From: Marinomonas mediterranea MMB-1
Lineage (GTDB): Bacteria; Pseudomonadota; Gammaproteobacteria; Pseudomonadales; Marinomonadaceae
Assembly: GCF_000192865.1 (NCBI RefSeq)
Contig: NC_015276.1
Coordinates: 434,001 to 498,000 of the forward strand
Length of the DNA stretch: 64,000 bases
Reading direction: 5' to 3'
The translations under genes and the position numbers were made by a program. Every line of letters starts with the position of its first letter. Positions within the stretch are counted from its first letter, which is position 1. The notes below the pieces were generated by a model. The model saw nothing but the letters and a program-made list of their open reading frames with translations. It was not told where the DNA came from and did no database searches. Below are positions 27,645 to 36,160 of the stretch, in pieces.

Positions 27645-28057
27645 GTTCTATATTGCCTATTTTACGAAGTTCACTTCGGGTTAAATGTCGTGAATAGGTG
27701 TTTCTGAAGCACATATCCTACGAACTATATTTTTAGAACATACTATCAATTAATTCAAACATACTATGAATTTATTTTTTAGAATCGACGTGTTTATATC
27801 TGCTTGAATGGTTGGCTGTGTACGTGTGCTTATAATATCAAATTGACAATCGATATAATGTTTTTTAACGTTAAAACAATGTTTTAACAATGTTATTAAA
27901 GGTTGAGTAAGTTAGTTTTTATCGGTGGTATTTGACTGCATGTGCGTGGTCGAATATTTTTTACGATTTTATGTTAAGCCGACAGCAATTCGTTATCAGG
28001 TGTCGAGACCAAAAAGGGGCAGGCCTCAACGAGTGCAAGGGAGTAAAGGAGAAGAGA
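27645..28057. other. non-coding region between the Cache sensor and GNAT genes
   Basis: 413 bases, AT-rich, holding divergent promoters. The upstream part of the longest GNAT frame (27932-28057) has no ribosome binding site and poor family match, so I treat it as non-coding. Nothing else was identified. Confidence 0.45.
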
Positions 28058-28513
28058 ATGCGTATACAGGTCGATAATCTAGAAAGTAATGACATTACAG
28101 AGTTACTTACCTTCCATCACGAAAGTATGTTGTCTTTAAGTCCGCCTGAAAGTGCTCATGCTTTAGACCTTGAAGAGATGAAAGATCCCAGTATCACGCT
28201 GTGGTCCGTTTGGATCGATAATGAACTGGCTGGCTGTGGCGCCTTAAAGGAGTTGGATGCGCGTCATGCTGAAATTAAATCCATGCGGACTTCCCCAAAG
28301 TTTCTTCGACGTGGCGTCGCATCAAAGATGCTTGCGTTCATCATTGACGAAGCGAAGGCTCGAAATTACAACCTGCTGAGTTTAGAAACTGGCACGCCAG
28401 AGCCTTTTTTGCCAGCGCAAAAGCTCTACCTTTCTCAAGGTTTTGAGTATTGTCCGCCCTTTGCAAACTATGAAGAAGATCCGTACAGCGTTTATATGAA
28501 TAAGGTACTTTAA
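28058..28513 (+). CDS. GNAT-family N-acetyltransferase
   Basis: 151 residues from the ATG at 28058, preceded by AAGGAG; the frame opens at 27932 but the extra part has no support. The acetyl-CoA-binding segment SPKFLRRGVASKML (R-x-x-G-x-A type) and the preceding strand AEIKSMRTS mark the GNAT fold, and the end KLYLSQGFEYCPPFANYEEDP resembles the YhbS/PA4866-like small acetyltransferases. Substrate unknown. It stands alone. Confidence 0.86.
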   Translation: MRIQVDNLESNDITELLTFHHESMLSLSPPESAHALDLEEMKDPSITLWSVWIDNELAGCGALKELDARHAEIKSMRTSPKFLRRGVASKMLAFIIDEAKARNYNLLSLETGTPEPFLPAQKLYLSQGFEYCPPFANYEEDPYSVYMNKVL

Positions 28514-28736
28514 GTAACACCTGAAAACTCCCCTTGTTCCGCTTTATTGCGACCAAATGTGGATGATGTTTTCGCTTTCTTTAGTTTTAGCGAGGTTTGT
28601 AAGCGTGCCTTTAGCTTGCTGACAGAAGGTTTGCTAACCCTTTACCTCGCCCCCGCATTCAGCATGAACTTGTCTTGCTAATCTACGAACAGGTTACCGA
28701 AAGAGTAATCATTCGTAAGTTTGCAGGAGAGAAAAA

Positions 28737-29657
28737 ATGTCAAATGGAAAGGGTGTTTCAGGAAAAAGTCAGGCGCTAGATCTTAAGAATCTTTTGTTGG
28801 AGCGTCGTAAGTTCGTTAAAGCGTTAGGGTTAGTGCCGCTAGCCTCGGTTGTTTCGGGAATCAGTGGTTGTGACGGTTCTGGAATAGGGGACAGTAGCTC
28901 AACGTCAAGTGCCACATCTTCTACCTCGTCAACGACAGCCTCTTCAACGAGTACGTCTTCGACTTCCACATGGGCATCAGGCACCACCGACTTAATTACG
29001 GTCGATTACCCAGATGATAGCCTTTTTGAAAGCAGTTCCGCGTGTCAGGTGTCTTTGACGCAGTCAACGACCGAAGGCCCATGTTATTTTCAAGACTCTA
29101 CCGGAGAGGACATTTCCCTTGGTTTATCAGGGTTGCCAATGCAACTTTGCTTACGTTTGATTGATAGCAATTGTGAGCCTTTGGAAAACTATACGATTGA
29201 AGCATGGCATTGTGACATCGATGGTATTTATTCGGGCGACACAAGTGACAGCGACGATGCTAGCAGTTTTAATACAGGGTTTTGTACCAATAATGAAGAC
29301 GATGCATTAGCGAGTACTTGGTATCGTGGTCAACTCGTAACAGATGACAGTGGTCGAGTGAACTTTAAATCTTGCTTCCCTGGATGGTACCGAGGTCGAA
29401 CAGTTCATATACATGTTCAAATCACGAGTGAAGATATGCAAAGTACACTGGTAACTCAGTTCTGCTTCACTGACGATCTAGTGACACAGATTTTCACATC
29501 ACACGATCTGTATAGCAGCCGAGGAGATCAGGATACGCCTTTGTCAGGAGGAACCGATACGGTCTTTCCTGCAAGCGATTATGACGTCTTCTTGCTGACA
29601 ACTGAGCAAAATTCAGACAATACGATGTTGGCCTACGGAACGATCCAGTTGACCTAA
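28737..29657 (+). CDS. exported intradiol ring-cleavage dioxygenase-like lipoprotein
   Basis: 306 residues. The N-terminus has twin arginines (ERRKFVKALGL) and a lipobox ending ISGC with Cys45, so it is probably a lipoprotein exported by Tat or Sec. A Ser/Thr-only linker spans about 52-82. The core keeps the four iron ligands of intradiol dioxygenases: Tyr165 in DGIYSG, Tyr218 in PGWYRGR, His224 and His226 in HIH, plus the early TTEGPCYF motif. Many Cys suggest disulfides outside the cytoplasm. Catechol-type substrate is expected but not proven. A hairpin follows. Confidence 0.82.
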   Translation: MSNGKGVSGKSQALDLKNLLLERRKFVKALGLVPLASVVSGISGCDGSGIGDSSSTSSATSSTSSTTASSTSTSSTSTWASGTTDLITVDYPDDSLFESSSACQVSLTQSTTEGPCYFQDSTGEDISLGLSGLPMQLCLRLIDSNCEPLENYTIEAWHCDIDGIYSGDTSDSDDASSFNTGFCTNNEDDALASTWYRGQLVTDDSGRVNFKSCFPGWYRGRTVHIHVQITSEDMQSTLVTQFCFTDDLVTQIFTSHDLYSSRGDQDTPLSGGTDTVFPASDYDVFLLTTEQNSDNTMLAYGTIQLT

Positions 29658-29762
29658 GAAGGCTTGCTTGTCGTTTTCATAGTAGTGCTCATAGTACCTC
29701 ACAGAATATCTCCTAAAGTACCTTTCATCGTACTTGCCGAAACTTAATGCATTAGCATTAAT

Positions 29763-29794
29763 TAAGAGAAGCCCGCTTAGTCGGGCTTCTCTTA
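29763..29794 (+). terminator. terminator-like hairpin after the dioxygenase gene
   Basis: Perfect 13-bp stem TAAGAGAAGCCCG / CGGGCTTCTCTTA with a six-base loop. It lies about 105 bases after the stop. Only a few T follow. Confidence 0.65.
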
Positions 29795-29913
29795 TATTGC
29801 GCATGGTTACATTGATTTACTTTAATTTCTCCGCGAAACGTTAATTTCGTCACACTTTCCACGTACACTGATTCATTCTTATTTCTTATCTATTGAGGGT
29901 ATTGAGGAGCAGT

Positions 29914-31479
29914 ATGGAGTTCGTCTGGGTCTTATTTGCGTTCGTGTGTGGGCTGGGTGCCAAATTAATTCATTTACCTCCTCTGATCGGTTTTCTCGTC
30001 GCTGGATTCGTTTTGAATTTTATGGGGATGAAACCCAGTGACTTCCTGACGGATTTGGCAGACCTTGGTATTACCCTAATGCTTTTCTGTATCGGGTTAA
30101 AACTTCACGTGGCTGATTTGTTAAAACGTGAAGTATGGGCCTCAACACTCAGTCATATGGGAATATGGACCATTCTTGTCGGCCTTTTCTCGCTGGGTAT
30201 TGGTACTGCCGGACTTGGTTATTTTGATGTATTGGATATTCAATCAGCCGCATTGATTGGCTTTGCATTAAGCTTCTCCAGTACGGTCTGTATTGTGAAG
30301 TTGCTGGAAGAGTCTGGCGAGATGAAAACACGACATGGTCAGTTGTGTTTAGGCATATTGGTTATGCAAGACATCGTAGCGGTTGTGTTTTTAGTGTTAG
30401 CGACCGGTAAAATTCCATCCTTATGGGCTGTTTTTCTATTTGCCCTGATTCCGCTACGTCCCTTATTGCATAAATTGCTGGAAAAATCTGGTCATGGAGA
30501 AATGTTGCCTCTGACGGGGTTGTTTATGGCGTTGGGAGGGTACGAGCTTTTTTCTTACGTCGGAGTGAAAGGCGATTTGGGTGCATTGGTATTAGGAATA
30601 TTGCTCGCGTCTCATTTTAAAGCGTCCGAGTTAAACAAGTCACTCATGAACTTTAAAGACCTGTTTTTAATTGGATTTTTCTTATCGATTGGATTCAGTG
30701 CTTTACCAAATTTGGAAATGCTCGGACTCAGTCTGATTATTTCAGTCGTTATTCTGTTTAAGTTTGCTCTATTTTTCGGTTTATTCGCCGCGCTGCGATT
30801 GAGAGGTCGGACGTCCTTCTTGGGAGCGCTCGCACTTTCAAATTACAGTGAATTTGGTTTGATCGTCGTCGCGCTGAGTGTTCAAAGTGGTTGGTTAGCG
30901 AAAGAGTGGTTGGTGATTCTCGCCCTTGCTGTGTCCTTTTCGTTTGTACTGACCAGTGTGCTGTATCGTCAGGCTCATGAAATCTATGGTCATTATAAAA
31001 AGCGTATTCGACGTTTCGAAAAGTCTCAGTGCTTACCTGCGGATACCTTTATTCAACCGACAGGAACCGAAATACTGGTTGTTGGTCTTGGACGAGTAGG
31101 GCGTGGAGCTTACGAGTCGCTGCGGGTTATGGAAGGGGCGTGTGTTGCCGGAATGGATGCAGATCAGTTTAGAATCGAGAAAATGCAGCAAGATGACCAA
31201 AATGTATTCTATGGCGACGGTGAAGACTTGGACTTATGGGAGCACTTAGATACAAAAGGCATCAAGCTGATATTGCTTGCGTTGCCGTTGGCAGAAGACA
31301 GCGCAAACATCACTAAGCAGCTTCGTAGTGCTGGGTATCATGGGCAAGTGGCGGCGATTGCGCGCTATCAAGATGAAAGAGATGCGTTGATAGATTCCGG
31401 TATCGATAACGTCTTTAACTTCTATACTGAAGCCGGTACAGGTTTTGCGGAAGAGAGTCTTGCGCTTATAAAACGTTAG
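29914..31479 (+). CDS. CPA2-family monovalent cation/proton antiporter with TrkA-N domain
   Basis: 521 residues from the ATG at 29914, which has GAGGAG before it. About 11-12 hydrophobic segments form the Na/H exchanger domain (start EFVWVLFAFVCGLGAKLI; ALSFSSTVCIVKLLEE is the typical helix in this family). The cytoplasmic end has a Rossmann TrkA-N domain with VVGLGRVGRGAYE binding a nucleotide. It resembles KefB and YbaL proteins that exchange K or Na for protons. Which ion is moved cannot be read. No ancillary KefF/KefG gene is next to it. Confidence 0.87.
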   Translation: MEFVWVLFAFVCGLGAKLIHLPPLIGFLVAGFVLNFMGMKPSDFLTDLADLGITLMLFCIGLKLHVADLLKREVWASTLSHMGIWTILVGLFSLGIGTAGLGYFDVLDIQSAALIGFALSFSSTVCIVKLLEESGEMKTRHGQLCLGILVMQDIVAVVFLVLATGKIPSLWAVFLFALIPLRPLLHKLLEKSGHGEMLPLTGLFMALGGYELFSYVGVKGDLGALVLGILLASHFKASELNKSLMNFKDLFLIGFFLSIGFSALPNLEMLGLSLIISVVILFKFALFFGLFAALRLRGRTSFLGALALSNYSEFGLIVVALSVQSGWLAKEWLVILALAVSFSFVLTSVLYRQAHEIYGHYKKRIRRFEKSQCLPADTFIQPTGTEILVVGLGRVGRGAYESLRVMEGACVAGMDADQFRIEKMQQDDQNVFYGDGEDLDLWEHLDTKGIKLILLALPLAEDSANITKQLRSAGYHGQVAAIARYQDERDALIDSGIDNVFNFYTEAGTGFAEESLALIKR

Positions 31480-31582
31480 AACCTATAAAAGCGGGTTATG
31501 GGAAGAGTGGTCAACGGGGAACAACACCCAGCTAAAAAGAGGATGACAAATAAAGAGGAAAAAAGAGTATAAATCACATAAT

Positions 31583-31609
31583 TTTTATCTCTTTTATCTC
31601 TTTTATCTC
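31583..31609. repeat. three tandem copies of TTTTATCTC
   Basis: Perfect nine-base tandem repeat in the leader region about 70 bases before the Bcr-type transporter gene. A further imperfect repeat (CTCATGTG, CTCATGTA) follows. Confidence 0.85.
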
Positions 31610-31681
31610 TCATGTGCTCTCATGTAATAGAAAGCACGATATGATAGGCCGCTTTTTGAAACACATTGCACAGGTAATTAA

Positions 31682-32929
31682 ATGAGTGATCCGAATGCGG
31701 CAGCGACACATAATCCGTTGAAGCGACTGTCCGAGAAAGAGTTTATCGCATTATTTGCGACTATTATTTCCTTAACTGCGTTGAGCGTGGACTCTGTTCT
31801 TCCTGCGTTTAGAGATATAGCAACCGATTTGCAGGTGGTCGACTACCAAAAAACACAATGGATTATCTCTGCACTTGTTCTTGGTATGGTGTTTGGTGAG
31901 CTTCTATTTGGCCCACTGTCGGATGCGATAGGTCGAAAAAAGAGCATCGTCATTGGCGTGGCCATTTATATCGTTGGGTGTGTCATGGCGACGTTTGCGC
32001 AAACCATGGAAATGTTGTTGTTGGGACGTGTTATTCAAGGATTTGGTGTCGCTGGCCCCAAAATAGCGTCTCGGGCACTGATTCGAGATCTCTATCGTGG
32101 ACGGGAAATGGCGCGCATGATGTCGTTCATCATGATGGTCTTTATCTTGGTTCCGATGCTTGCACCGCTTTTTGGACAAATAATCATGACGCTTGGGTCA
32201 TGGCGTTGGATTTTTGTCGCCGCTATTTTACAGGCCTTTATTGGTACAGTATGGCTGATTATACGACAGCGAGAAACGTTAACGCCTGAGACGCGTAAGC
32301 CGTTCCATCTTGCTCGTATTTTGAAAGACGCCAAGCACATTGTAAAACGTGGCGATGTGATGTCGTTCACTGTCTTAGCTGGGTTTCTATTCAGCGGCAT
32401 GATGTTGTATCTCAGCATCTCTCAATCTATTTTTCAGGACATTTATGGCGTTGGCGATAAGTTTCCATTCTACTTTGCTATGATGGCGGTCGCGATGGGC
32501 GCCTCGTCTTTGTTAAATGGCCGAATTGTACGCAAATTTGGAACAAAACGATTAGCATCGACCGCCTTAAGCATTATGTTATCGGCCGCCATTGGCTTGT
32601 TGACCATATCGTTTTTTTTTGGCGGCAAACCGCCTTTTTGGCTCTTTATGTTCGGTGGGATGATTGTATTTTTCTGCCAAGGACTCATATTTGGTAATGT
32701 GAACGCGATGGCCATGGAGCCGCTGGGGAAAATGGCAGGCTTAGGGGCTTCTATTATTTCGTCTCTTTCTAGTGTGGTAGCGATAGCCGCTTCTGTGACG
32801 GTTGGTCAGTTCTATCATGGTAGCGTGACGCCATTAGCGTTTGGCTTCACTGCCTTTTCAAGTGCTGGACTGCTGATGCTGTATATCGGTGGTCGATATC
32901 GTCAAGCCTATCAAGCAACGGACGCCTAA
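31682..32929 (+). CDS. Bcr/CflA-type MFS drug efflux transporter
   Basis: 415 residues with 12 expected membrane helices. The motif GPLSDAIGRKKSIVIG between helices 2 and 3 and the start SLTALSVDSVLPAFRDIATDL are typical of the Bcr/CflA branch of drug:H antiporters (motif A and motif D1-like). RFGVAGPKIASRALIRDLY-like helix 4 is also characteristic. Located in the inner membrane; exported compounds are not predictable. The MATE gene follows after 73 bases on the same strand and may be co-transcribed. Confidence 0.9.
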   Translation: MSDPNAAATHNPLKRLSEKEFIALFATIISLTALSVDSVLPAFRDIATDLQVVDYQKTQWIISALVLGMVFGELLFGPLSDAIGRKKSIVIGVAIYIVGCVMATFAQTMEMLLLGRVIQGFGVAGPKIASRALIRDLYRGREMARMMSFIMMVFILVPMLAPLFGQIIMTLGSWRWIFVAAILQAFIGTVWLIIRQRETLTPETRKPFHLARILKDAKHIVKRGDVMSFTVLAGFLFSGMMLYLSISQSIFQDIYGVGDKFPFYFAMMAVAMGASSLLNGRIVRKFGTKRLASTALSIMLSAAIGLLTISFFFGGKPPFWLFMFGGMIVFFCQGLIFGNVNAMAMEPLGKMAGLGASIISSLSSVVAIAASVTVGQFYHGSVTPLAFGFTAFSSAGLLMLYIGGRYRQAYQATDA

Positions 32930-33002
32930 ACGTTTGTGATTAGGGTCACGCGCGCAGCACGCTAAAATAAGACAAAACAATTAATTTGGTACGCGACTAA
33001 CT

Positions 33003-34322
33003 ATGGCTTCACAACAATCGGAAGTGTCTCTCGGAAAACAGCTTTTTTCCATGACTTGGCCCATGCTGTTTGGCGTGCTATCTATCATGAGTTTTCAGTT
33101 GGTGGACAGTGCCTTTATTGGCCAGCTTGGTGTTTTACCGTTGGCCGCACAAGGCTTTACTATGCCTATTCAACTGGTGCTTATTGGCGTTCAAGTTGGA
33201 TTGGGTATCGCGATGACATCGATGATCTCGAAGGCGCTTGGTGCCAAAAAGCAAGACTACGCGAGACAGTTGGCGGGACTGGTTTTATTGCTTGGGACCG
33301 CTTCGGTGGCCTTGTGTTGCGTGTTGATATGGTTACTGACAGCCCCTATTCTTGGCCTGCTTAGCGCACCAGATAACGTTTACGCTGTGGTAAATTCGTA
33401 TTGGCCTTGGTGGTTGTTGAGTGCGCTATTCGGCGCATTTATCTATTTTTACTACAGTATTTGTCGTGCTAACGGGAATACTATGTTGCCCGGCGCCTTG
33501 ATGGTTGTGACAAGCCTGCTGAACATTGTTCTTGATCCCATTTTCATCTTTACGTTTGGGTTTGGGTTAGAAGGCGCGGCAATGGCGACCATTGTTTCTT
33601 TCGCAATCGGCATTGTCGTGATTGTCCCTAAAGTGGTTGCTAATCATTGGTTGGCATTTAACTTTCGCGATTTGAATATCATAAAGACGTTGGCTGAAGT
33701 GGGTCATATTATGGGACCCGCGATGGTGAGCCAACTATTGCCTTCCGTGTCGTCTATGGCTGCAACTAAGCTAGTCGCCGGATTTGGTGCAACAGCAGTG
33801 GCAGCTTGGGCACTGGCTTCTCGTTTTGAGTTTTTCGTTATTGTGACTGCTTTAGCGCTTACTATGTCGATGCCTCCAATGGTTGGTCGTATGCTCGGTG
33901 CGAAAGCCTTTGATGATATTGAGCACGTGATTAAAATCGCGATACGTTTTCTATTGGTGTTCCAGTCTGCTGTTGCGCTGTTAACGTTTGCAATGTCGGG
34001 GTTGTTGTCTTCTGCAATGACCAGCGATACCGCCGTCGGTGACGTGCTTCATTGGCACTTGCTGATCGTGCCCATTAGCTTGGGGCCTCTGGGTGTTTGC
34101 ATGATCATGGTCAGTATTTGTAATGCCTTAGGCAAACCGTATCGAGCACTTATCATATCCGCGTTGCGCTTGTTTGTTTTCTTTTTACCTTGCTTGTGGA
34201 TCGGCTCTCAAATAGCCGAACTTAAAGGCATGTTTGTTGGTGTTCTTGTGGGTAATATTCTGGCTGGGATCTGTGCTCACCGCATCTACAAAACATCGAT
34301 TAAGCAGCTGCGCATGCCGTAG
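33003..34322 (+). CDS. MATE-family multidrug/sodium efflux transporter
   Basis: 439 residues with 12 hydrophobic segments arranged as two similar halves. The opening (TWPMLFGVLSIMSFQLVDSAF, then GQLGVLPLAAQGF) and ILDPIFIFTFGFG-like helix 5 region are typical MATE sequences. It would export cationic compounds with a Na or proton gradient across the inner membrane. It follows a Bcr-type exporter, giving a two-exporter block. A weak hairpin (GTGAACAC / GTGTTCAC, 34405-34436) lies after it, before the convergent nrtR gene. Confidence 0.92.
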   Translation: MASQQSEVSLGKQLFSMTWPMLFGVLSIMSFQLVDSAFIGQLGVLPLAAQGFTMPIQLVLIGVQVGLGIAMTSMISKALGAKKQDYARQLAGLVLLLGTASVALCCVLIWLLTAPILGLLSAPDNVYAVVNSYWPWWLLSALFGAFIYFYYSICRANGNTMLPGALMVVTSLLNIVLDPIFIFTFGFGLEGAAMATIVSFAIGIVVIVPKVVANHWLAFNFRDLNIIKTLAEVGHIMGPAMVSQLLPSVSSMAATKLVAGFGATAVAAWALASRFEFFVIVTALALTMSMPPMVGRMLGAKAFDDIEHVIKIAIRFLLVFQSAVALLTFAMSGLLSSAMTSDTAVGDVLHWHLLIVPISLGPLGVCMIMVSICNALGKPYRALIISALRLFVFFLPCLWIGSQIAELKGMFVGVLVGNILAGICAHRIYKTSIKQLRMP

Positions 34323-34450
34323 GCTGGGCAAAGGACGGTATTGTTAATCAGTACCCTATTTCTTCGATAAGCCGTAGGTTATCCAAATAGTTCGGAGCCT
34401 GAGGGTGAACACAACTTACTAGTGACTAGTGTTCACGGCATACCTTCTTA

Positions 34451-35173
34451 TTATGCTTCTAAATTTCTAATAAAATTAAAGCCTTTTGCGTTAGCTTTTA
34501 GTTTATAGCTAGTAGACGGGCGTCCTTTTCCTGAAGCTGGCCTTTGCCCAACTTCCTCAACTAAGTTCGCTTGCTCTATACGCCTTCTAAACGATTTTTT
34601 CTGGATGGGTTTATCAATCAGTACCTCTAAGCAGGCTTGTAGTTCGGGCAAAGTAAACTCTTCTGGCAGTGCATAGGCAGGTATCATCGAATATAAGGCT
34701 TTTTGCTTTAGCCTTTCTCTTGCAGCCTGCATTATTTCTCTATGGTCAAAGGCAACGTCCATACTTATCGCTTCGCTATACAAAATCCAAGACGCTTCAG
34801 AAATATTTTCTACATAGCTTTGACAATCTTGAAAGGCAACCAAGGCCGTATAAATTACAGTTACGGACCAGCCTCGAGTATCTCTTATATTGTTTCCTAC
34901 AGTCTGAAGTTGTTCGACATACGGCGCTTCTATCCCTGTTTTCTCTTTTAGCTTTCTCTGCACTGTGTCTTCAATAGAGGTGTCTTTTGTTTCATCGACA
35001 AACCCACCTGGTAAAGCCCATTTATCTTTTTCTGGGTGTTCGCTTCGTTTTGTGAGTAGTACAAATAGCTCGCCATTATGAAAGGTAAAGATAGCTGCAT
35101 CCACGGTTACTAAAGGGGATAAGTAATCTCTGCGATCATATATTTGTAAAAAGTCAGCTTCAGTTTCTTGCAT
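34451..35173 (-). CDS. nrtR: NrtR-type Nudix transcriptional repressor of NAD metabolism
   Basis: 240 residues. The N-terminal Nudix-like domain (about 20-150) includes WALPGGFVDETKDTS and the Nudix helix region, here RKLKEKTGIEAP in place of the full REUXEE signature, as usual in NrtR where the domain senses ADP-ribose rather than hydrolysing efficiently. A C-terminal winged helix (KKSFRRRIEQANLV, then GKGRPSTSYKL) binds DNA. It is divergent from prs-nadV, and two palindromes lie between them, so it should repress NAD salvage and itself. ATG preceded by GAGG. Confidence 0.92.
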   Translation of the reverse strand: MQETEADFLQIYDRRDYLSPLVTVDAAIFTFHNGELFVLLTKRSEHPEKDKWALPGGFVDETKDTSIEDTVQRKLKEKTGIEAPYVEQLQTVGNNIRDTRGWSVTVIYTALVAFQDCQSYVENISEASWILYSEAISMDVAFDHREIMQAARERLKQKALYSMIPAYALPEEFTLPELQACLEVLIDKPIQKKSFRRRIEQANLVEEVGQRPASGKGRPSTSYKLKANAKGFNFIRNLEA

Positions 35174-35215
35174 GTTTCCTCACCATAAATGCGTATTATT
35201 TTTTGATTATATCAA

Positions 35216-35235
35216 ATAGTGTCTTTAAGACATAA
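35216..35235. promoter_or_regulatory. NrtR operator, site 1
   Basis: Core TGTCTTTAAGACA (35220-35232): six-base arms TGTCTT / AAGACA around one base, with AT-rich flanks. It lies closer to nrtR and shares the 13-base register TGTCYTTRRGACA with site 2, centre to centre 36 bases. Confidence 0.75.
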
Positions 35236-35242
35236 AATTTTG

Positions 35243-35274
35243 TTGACATATATAGTGTCCTTGGGACACTATAT
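35243..35274 (+). promoter_or_regulatory. NrtR operator site 2 overlapping the prs-nadV promoter
   Basis: Perfect 11-bp arms ATATAGTGTCC / GGACACTATAT (35250-35260 and 35264-35274) around TTG. A consensus -35 TTGACA sits at 35243-35248, and a CACTAT-like -10 at 35267-35272 falls inside the palindrome, so a bound repressor would block RNA polymerase. Confidence 0.82.
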
Positions 35275-35303
35275 TGAAATACCAAGTAAGAGGAGGGTTC
35301 ACA

Positions 35304-36134
35304 ATGAGTTTTAAAGTAAAAACAAATCAGAATGAGATATTGGATGTTTCTTTTTTAACGTTTTCTGGTGGTGAGAGACACATTCAGTTGCCAACAGTTT
35401 TTTTGTCCCCTGTGAACCAGATTGACATTGAGGCTCGCATTCAAACGGCAACAGAGATCATCGATTTACTGCTGTTAGTAAATGCGCTTCGTCACCAATT
35501 TAGTAGGGAGCTTTTGATTAACCTTGTAATCCCATATTTACCTTATGCGCGCCAAGACAGGGTCTGTGCAGATGGGCAGGCATTTTCGTTAGAGGTTTTT
35601 TCAGGTCTATTACAATCCATGGACTTCAATAGCATTACGGTTTGGGATTGTCATAGTCAAAAAGGTATTGATTTAACGAAAGCAAATAATGTAATTCCTG
35701 CAAAAATTATTGCAGCGAGCGATTCTTTAGTCGCTCTGCTAAAGGCTGACAACAGCGTTTTGATATGTCCCGATGAAGGGGCCGTAACGCGTTGCCGGGA
35801 AATAAATGAGTATTTTGCTTTATCAGAGATGGTTCGGTGTTACAAAAAGCGCGACCCAAGTAGCGGAAGAATTACTCAGACGGAAGTTGAAGTTGAGTCG
35901 TTGGATGGCAAAGTGGCTGTAATCACGGACGATATCTGCGATGGAGGATTTACGTTCATCAAAATCGCGGAGCAATTAAAAGAGAAAGGAGCTGACAGAG
36001 TAGTTTTGTATGTGACTCACGGCATTTTTAGTAAAGGCTTAGAAGTTTTTGATGGTTTGATCGATGAAATATACACCAGTAGTAGTTTTGAGCGGGCGTT
36101 CAAAAGTTCAAAGCTTAGCATCATTAATTATTAA
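35304..36134 (+). CDS. prs: ribose-phosphate pyrophosphokinase-like protein of the NAD salvage cassette
   Basis: 276 residues from the ATG at 35304, which follows GAGGAGG; the frame opens with TTG at 35274 inside the operator. It is shorter than the housekeeping enzyme (about 315). Motifs: PYLPYARQDRVC in the N-terminal ATP-binding half, CPDEGA in the middle, and the PRPP-binding loop VAVITDDICDGGFTF. It makes PRPP from ribose 5-phosphate and ATP, the co-substrate of the next gene product NadV. The start of nadV follows 26 bases later, behind AAGGAG. Confidence 0.9.
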   Translation: MSFKVKTNQNEILDVSFLTFSGGERHIQLPTVFLSPVNQIDIEARIQTATEIIDLLLLVNALRHQFSRELLINLVIPYLPYARQDRVCADGQAFSLEVFSGLLQSMDFNSITVWDCHSQKGIDLTKANNVIPAKIIAASDSLVALLKADNSVLICPDEGAVTRCREINEYFALSEMVRCYKKRDPSSGRITQTEVEVESLDGKVAVITDDICDGGFTFIKIAEQLKEKGADRVVLYVTHGIFSKGLEVFDGLIDEIYTSSSFERAFKSSKLSIINY

Positions 36135-36160
36135 TTGAGTAACAGAAAAAGGAGATTCTT

